A stretch of 6,443 nucleotides of DNA from an uncultured bacterium (GTDB lineage Bacteria; Cyanobacteriota; Vampirovibrionia; Gastranaerophilales; Gastranaerophilaceae). Each line of letters begins with the position of its first letter. Position 1 is the stretch's first letter. The notes beneath the pieces were generated by a model. The model worked only from the letters and a program-made list of their open reading frames with translations. It was not told the origin of the DNA and ran no database searches. The stretch is taken from the NCBI GenBank assembly GCA_900554385.1, contig USHE01000102.1, forward strand, positions 1-6,443, read 5' to 3'. This document shows, piece by piece, positions 4,203 to 6,443 of this stretch. The position numbers and the translations under genes were made by a program.

Positions 4203-5540
4203 TTATTTTTTATCTTTGTCGGAACGTTCACGTACAAAAATTCTGATAGGTGTTCCAAAAAATCCAAATGCTTCTCTGAGTTTATTTTCAATATAACGTT
4301 TGTAATGGTCTTTGAGCAAATCTGCGTTGTTTGCAAAAAGAACAAATGTAGGCGGTTGAACATCCGATTGAGTTGTATAGAGAATTTTCAAGCGTTTTCC
4401 TTTAACCGAAGTCGGCGGATTTAGAGCATAGAGTTCTTTTATAACTTTATTCAATAATCCTGTAGAAACACGTTTTGTGGACTGTTCGTAAACTTCTGCT
4501 GCTTTATCGAAAATCTGGTTAAGTCTTTGTTTTGTTTTTGCACTGATATAAATTTTCGGTGCAAATTCCAAAAACGGAATATCATTAGAAAGTTTTTTAT
4601 CAAACTGATTAATGGTATTGGCTTTTTTATCTTCAATCAAATCCCATTTGTTAATGGCAATAATTAAACCTTTGCCTGCTTCTGTAATAATTGAAGAAAT
4701 TTTCTTATCCTGATCTGAAATACCTTCTGTTGCGTCGAGAACGAGAAGTGCGACATCACAATCACGAATTGAACGAATTGCGCGGTCAACGGCAAATTTT
4801 TCAACACCGTAATCTACTTTTGATTTTTTTCTTATTCCGGCAGTGTCAACAATGATAAATTCTTTGTCTTTATAAGTTACGTAACTGTCTATACTGTCAC
4901 GGGTTGTGCCGGACACATCCGAAACAATAACTCTGTCTTCGTTCAGAAGGGCATTTACGATTGATGATTTGCCTGCATTCGGGCGTCCGACAATTGCAAT
5001 TTTAATTTTCTTTTCTTCTTGCGGAAGTTCATCTGTTGCCGTAAAGTCTTCAGTTATAATTTCAAGTAAATCACCGACTCCGCCGCTTCCGTGAAGTGCC
5101 GAAATTCCTACAGGTTCACCCAGCGCAAGTGAATAAAAATCATTCACCATCATATAAGATTCCGGATTATCAAGCTTATTTACGGCAAGGAAAACAGGTT
5201 TGCCTGATTGTCTTAAAATATTTGCAATATCAAAATCTACAGGATTTACGCCATCTTTCCCGTCAACAAGAAAGACAATTTTATCGGCTTCTTCGCAGGC
5301 AATTCTTGCCTGATCGAAAATAGAAACCATAATTTCATCCTCATCACCCGGAACAATACCGCCTGTATCGATTACAGTAAAAACTTTGTTCTGCCATTCA
5401 ACATCAAAATATATTCTGTCACGGGTACCCCCCGGTAAATCGTCGACAATAGAGTTTCGTGAACCCACAAGACGATTTACTAACGTAGATTTTCCAACGT
5501 TAGGTCTTCCGACTATTGCAACTATAGGTTTTCTTTCCAT
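4203..5540 (-). CDS. der: Ribosome-associated GTPase Der (EngA)
   Basis: Essential GTPase for 50S ribosomal subunit assembly, with tandem G domains and a C-terminal KH-like domain; cytoplasmic and ribosome-bound. The 445 residues match the family. G domain 1 has G11-R-P-N-V-G-K-S, G-G-T-R-D (37-41), D58-T-G-G, N121-K-L-D and S147-A-L. G domain 2 has G185-R-P-N-A-G-K-S, G-T-T-R-D (211-215), D232-T-A-G, N297-K-W-D and S333-A-K. The KH-like domain covers about 355-445, with P-P-T-F-V-L-F-A-N (396-404) and G-T-P-I-R-I-F-V-R (429-437). I choose ATG 5540 (MERKPIVAIVGRPN), where the family begins. An in-frame ATG at 5585 would add 15 unrelated residues and overlap the pilin gene. No Shine-Dalgarno precedes 5540; an extended -10 box places the transcript start on the ATG itself, suggesting leaderless translation. 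The pilin gene lies 25 bp upstream on the same strand. Confidence 0.97.
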   Translation of the reverse strand: MERKPIVAIVGRPNVGKSTLVNRLVGSRNSIVDDLPGGTRDRIYFDVEWQNKVFTVIDTGGIVPGDEDEIMVSIFDQARIACEEADKIVFLVDGKDGVNPVDFDIANILRQSGKPVFLAVNKLDNPESYMMVNDFYSLALGEPVGISALHGSGGVGDLLEIITEDFTATDELPQEEKKIKIAIVGRPNAGKSSIVNALLNEDRVIVSDVSGTTRDSIDSYVTYKDKEFIIVDTAGIRKKSKVDYGVEKFAVDRAIRSIRDCDVALLVLDATEGISDQDKKISSIITEAGKGLIIAINKWDLIEDKKANTINQFDKKLSNDIPFLEFAPKIYISAKTKQRLNQIFDKAAEVYEQSTKRVSTGLLNKVIKELYALNPPTSVKGKRLKILYTTQSDVQPPTFVLFANNADLLKDHYKRYIENKLREAFGFFGTPIRIFVRERSDKDKK

Positions 5541-5546
5541 AAAATA

Positions 5547-5555
5547 AGTATAACA
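5547..5555 (-). promoter_or_regulatory. Extended -10 promoter of der, predicted leaderless transcript
   Basis: The minus strand reads TGTTATACT, a TGn extended -10 with TATACT at 5547-5552. With the usual 7-base step from the last -10 base, +1 falls on 5540, the A of the ATG. A partial -35 (GATACA, 5570-5575) is 17 bases upstream in the pilin gene end. No ribosome binding site is visible in 5541-5565. Confidence 0.5.
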
Positions 5556-5565
5556 TGAAAAATTT

Positions 5566-6291
5566 TTAATGTATCCATTCTTCATGAGTTAATTCTCTGT
5601 GTAAATAATCCATGTTTCCTGTTTTTATTACCCATGTTGCGCAGCTTCCGCCGCTATGCCAGGCTTGTCGTTTTGTGCGCGAGCAGGATTCTTCTGTCAG
5701 CCACCATAAATTATAGCCCGTAATGACAGGGTATTTATTTCTGGTATTAAATAACATAATAAAAAAATCTTTTCCAAATTGATTTGGACCTTTTGCACCA
5801 TTTATATCAAGATAAAATATGGCTTTGTTTCCGGTATTGTTGCCGTTGTCACGGTCTGTAATAACACCTCGCAAGCCCACAGTCGCCCCGTTTGCAAGAG
5901 CAAATATATACTCAGTTTCTCTCCATCCGTTCCAGTTTGTTGACTGTTTTCCATCAAGTTCAAGGTATATTTTAGGTAAGCCATGAGTGCTTTGTTTATT
6001 ATTTTGTCCAAAATCTTTTGATAATTTTAAATAAGGTAGAAGTTTTTCTGCAACTATTTTTGAACTTTTTTTCGTATCTTCTGTAGAGAGATTCCAGTCT
6101 TCAATTAACCCGTGTTCCTGATAAGCTCTTACGTATGCTTGAGATAAGACTGAATATGTGCTTTTAAATTGATTAATCCATATTTTTTCCTGTTGCTTTT
6201 GAATGAGGGATGGTAATGTCAAAGCCGCTACAATACCGATAATCCCTAGTGTAATTAAAACTTCTGCTAAAGTGAAAGCGTATTTTTTCAT
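5566..6291 (-). CDS. Type IV pilin-like / pseudopilin protein with class III prepilin signal
   Basis: Secreted or surface pilin-like protein processed by prepilin peptidase. The N-terminus is M-K-K-Y-A|F-T-L-A-E-V-L-I-T-L-G. A short basic leader is followed by cleavage between A5 and F6, Glu at mature position 5 (E10), and a hydrophobic helix to about residue 30. Ala at -1, where Gly is usual, occurs in related gut Cyanobacteriota pilins and some other groups. The 241-residue length is large for a minor pseudopilin. F159-Y-L-D-I-N-G-x-K-G-P-N-x2-G-x-D-x-F (to 177) is a recurring C-terminal pilin signature. C203 and C217 are the only cysteines and could form a disulphide loop holding a Trp-rich tip (W196, W197, W211, W220, W239). 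No assembly genes are in the window, so it is probably one of many dispersed pilin paralogues; its role (adhesion, uptake or secretion) is unknown. GGAGGA at 6295-6300 supports ATG 6291. It is likely CRP-regulated. Confidence 0.88.
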   Translation of the reverse strand: MKKYAFTLAEVLITLGIIGIVAALTLPSLIQKQQEKIWINQFKSTYSVLSQAYVRAYQEHGLIEDWNLSTEDTKKSSKIVAEKLLPYLKLSKDFGQNNKQSTHGLPKIYLELDGKQSTNWNGWRETEYIFALANGATVGLRGVITDRDNGNNTGNKAIFYLDINGAKGPNQFGKDFFIMLFNTRNKYPVITGYNLWWLTEESCSRTKRQAWHSGGSCATWVIKTGNMDYLHRELTHEEWIH

Positions 6292-6294
6292 AAA

Positions 6295-6318
6295 TCCTCC
6301 GTTTAATAAACCATTATA
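6295..6318 (-). promoter_or_regulatory. Pilin gene promoter (extended -10) and strong ribosome binding site
   Basis: On the minus strand, TGGTATAAT contains a consensus TATAAT (6313-6318) with an extended TGn. The predicted start is near 6306, giving a leader of about 15 bases with GGAGGA at 6295-6300. No -35 hexamer is present at 16-18 bp; that position is occupied by the CRP-like dyad. Confidence 0.6.
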
Positions 6319-6338
6319 CCAAAATAAAGATAAAAAAT

Positions 6339-6360
6339 CACCGTGACAATAGTCACAGTG
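6339..6360. promoter_or_regulatory. CRP/FNR-type operator upstream of the pilin gene
   Basis: An inverted repeat with 8 of 9 paired positions (CAC-C-GTGAC, AATA, GTCAC-A-GTG). On the pilin strand it reads TGTGA-CTATTG-TCACG, 9 of 10 against the CRP consensus TGTGA-N6-TCACA, which is shared by the cyanobacterial cAMP receptor SyCRP1. Its centre lies at about -43.5 from the predicted start, close to the -41.5 of class II activator sites, and the promoter lacks a -35. The dyad is seen; CRP binding is inferred. Confidence 0.6.
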
Positions 6361-6403
6361 CGGCTTTTACAGGTTCTTAATCGGATGAAAGCCTTAATTG
6401 TGA

Positions 6404-6443
6404 GGCCTGAGGCGGCGCGGCGGGGGAGGGGGGGGGGGGGGGG
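6404..6443. other. G-rich contig end, probable sequencing artefact
   Basis: After AT-rich sequence the composition changes abruptly to GGC/GCG repeats, ending with 16 consecutive Gs (6428-6443). This is typical of poly-G tails from two-colour Illumina chemistry that survived trimming. Bases 6361-6403 hold no gene I can support, only a small GGCTTT/AAAGCC inverted repeat (6362-6367, 6388-6393). Confidence 0.7.

Noticed and set aside
4906..5323. Plus-strand frames antisense to der
   Set aside because: Shadows of a strongly conserved gene, with no independent support.
4203..5585. Der with a 15-residue N-terminal extension from ATG 5585
   Set aside because: The extension is not part of the Der family, overlaps the pilin gene end, and the family start MxxKPIVAIVGRPN is at 5540.
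6404..6443. G-quadruplex or GC-rich regulatory element at the right end
   Set aside because: The abrupt composition change and 16-G run at a contig end are best explained by a sequencing artefact.
1..6443. tRNA, rRNA, CRISPR array, insertion sequence with transposase, defence system or integrated phage
   Set aside because: I saw no cloverleaf, spaced repeat array, transposase, nuclease or phage-type gene on either strand.

Overview
This is a 6.4 kb AT-rich bacterial window carrying nine genes, mostly housekeeping or ordinary accessory functions. The best clue to the organism is the pilin-like protein at 5566-6291. Its N-terminus (MKKYAFTLAEVLITLGIIG) and its D-x-N-G-x-K-G-P-N region are the style I associate with gut Gastranaerophilales (Vampirovibrionia/Melainabacteria, Cyanobacteriota). 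That placement is by protein style only and has not been tested. The G-rich last ~40 bases and the gene cut at base 1 suggest a complete metagenomic contig.

Layout. (1) Bases 1-493, minus: the N-terminal part of a cation diffusion facilitator, interrupted by an in-frame TGA inside its second metal-binding motif and then cut by the window edge. (2) 613-774, plus: a 53-residue stand-alone LuxR/GerE-type DNA-binding domain, divergent from the transporter; its stop overlaps the end of the convergent alkD-like gene by 8 bp. (3) 767-1937, minus: ispF followed one base later by an AlkD-like DNA glycosylase gene, a probable two-gene operon. (4) 2051-2401, plus: an HxlR-family repressor, divergent from ispF; the shared promoter region carries a 17-bp near-identical repeat twice, exactly 40 bp apart. 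(5) 2491-3213, plus: an unrecognised protein made of six degenerate ~26-residue repeats. (6) 3267-4073, plus: a complete nitrilase-superfamily amidohydrolase. (7) 4074-4202: a convergent intergenic region with two inverted hairpin units that differ by compensating changes. (8) 4203-5540, minus: der, a ribosome-assembly GTPase, probably translated from a leaderless mRNA. (9) 5566-6291, minus: a type IV pilin-like protein, preceded by a near-consensus CRP-type operator placed where a class II activator site would be.

How the genes work together. ispF (isoprenoid precursors) and the alkD-like gene are tied only by co-transcription. The HxlR protein may regulate itself and, through the shared repeat, also ispF-alkD. 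The small HTH protein is positioned to regulate the divergent transporter. Der and the pilin share a strand but probably have separate promoters.

I found no convincing new multi-gene system. The observations most worth following are regulatory or structural: the CRP-like site at the pilin gene, the paired repeat at ispF/hxlR, the covarying hairpins after der, the stand-alone HTH protein, the repeat protein, and the TGA in the transporter. All promoter and operator calls are by eye.
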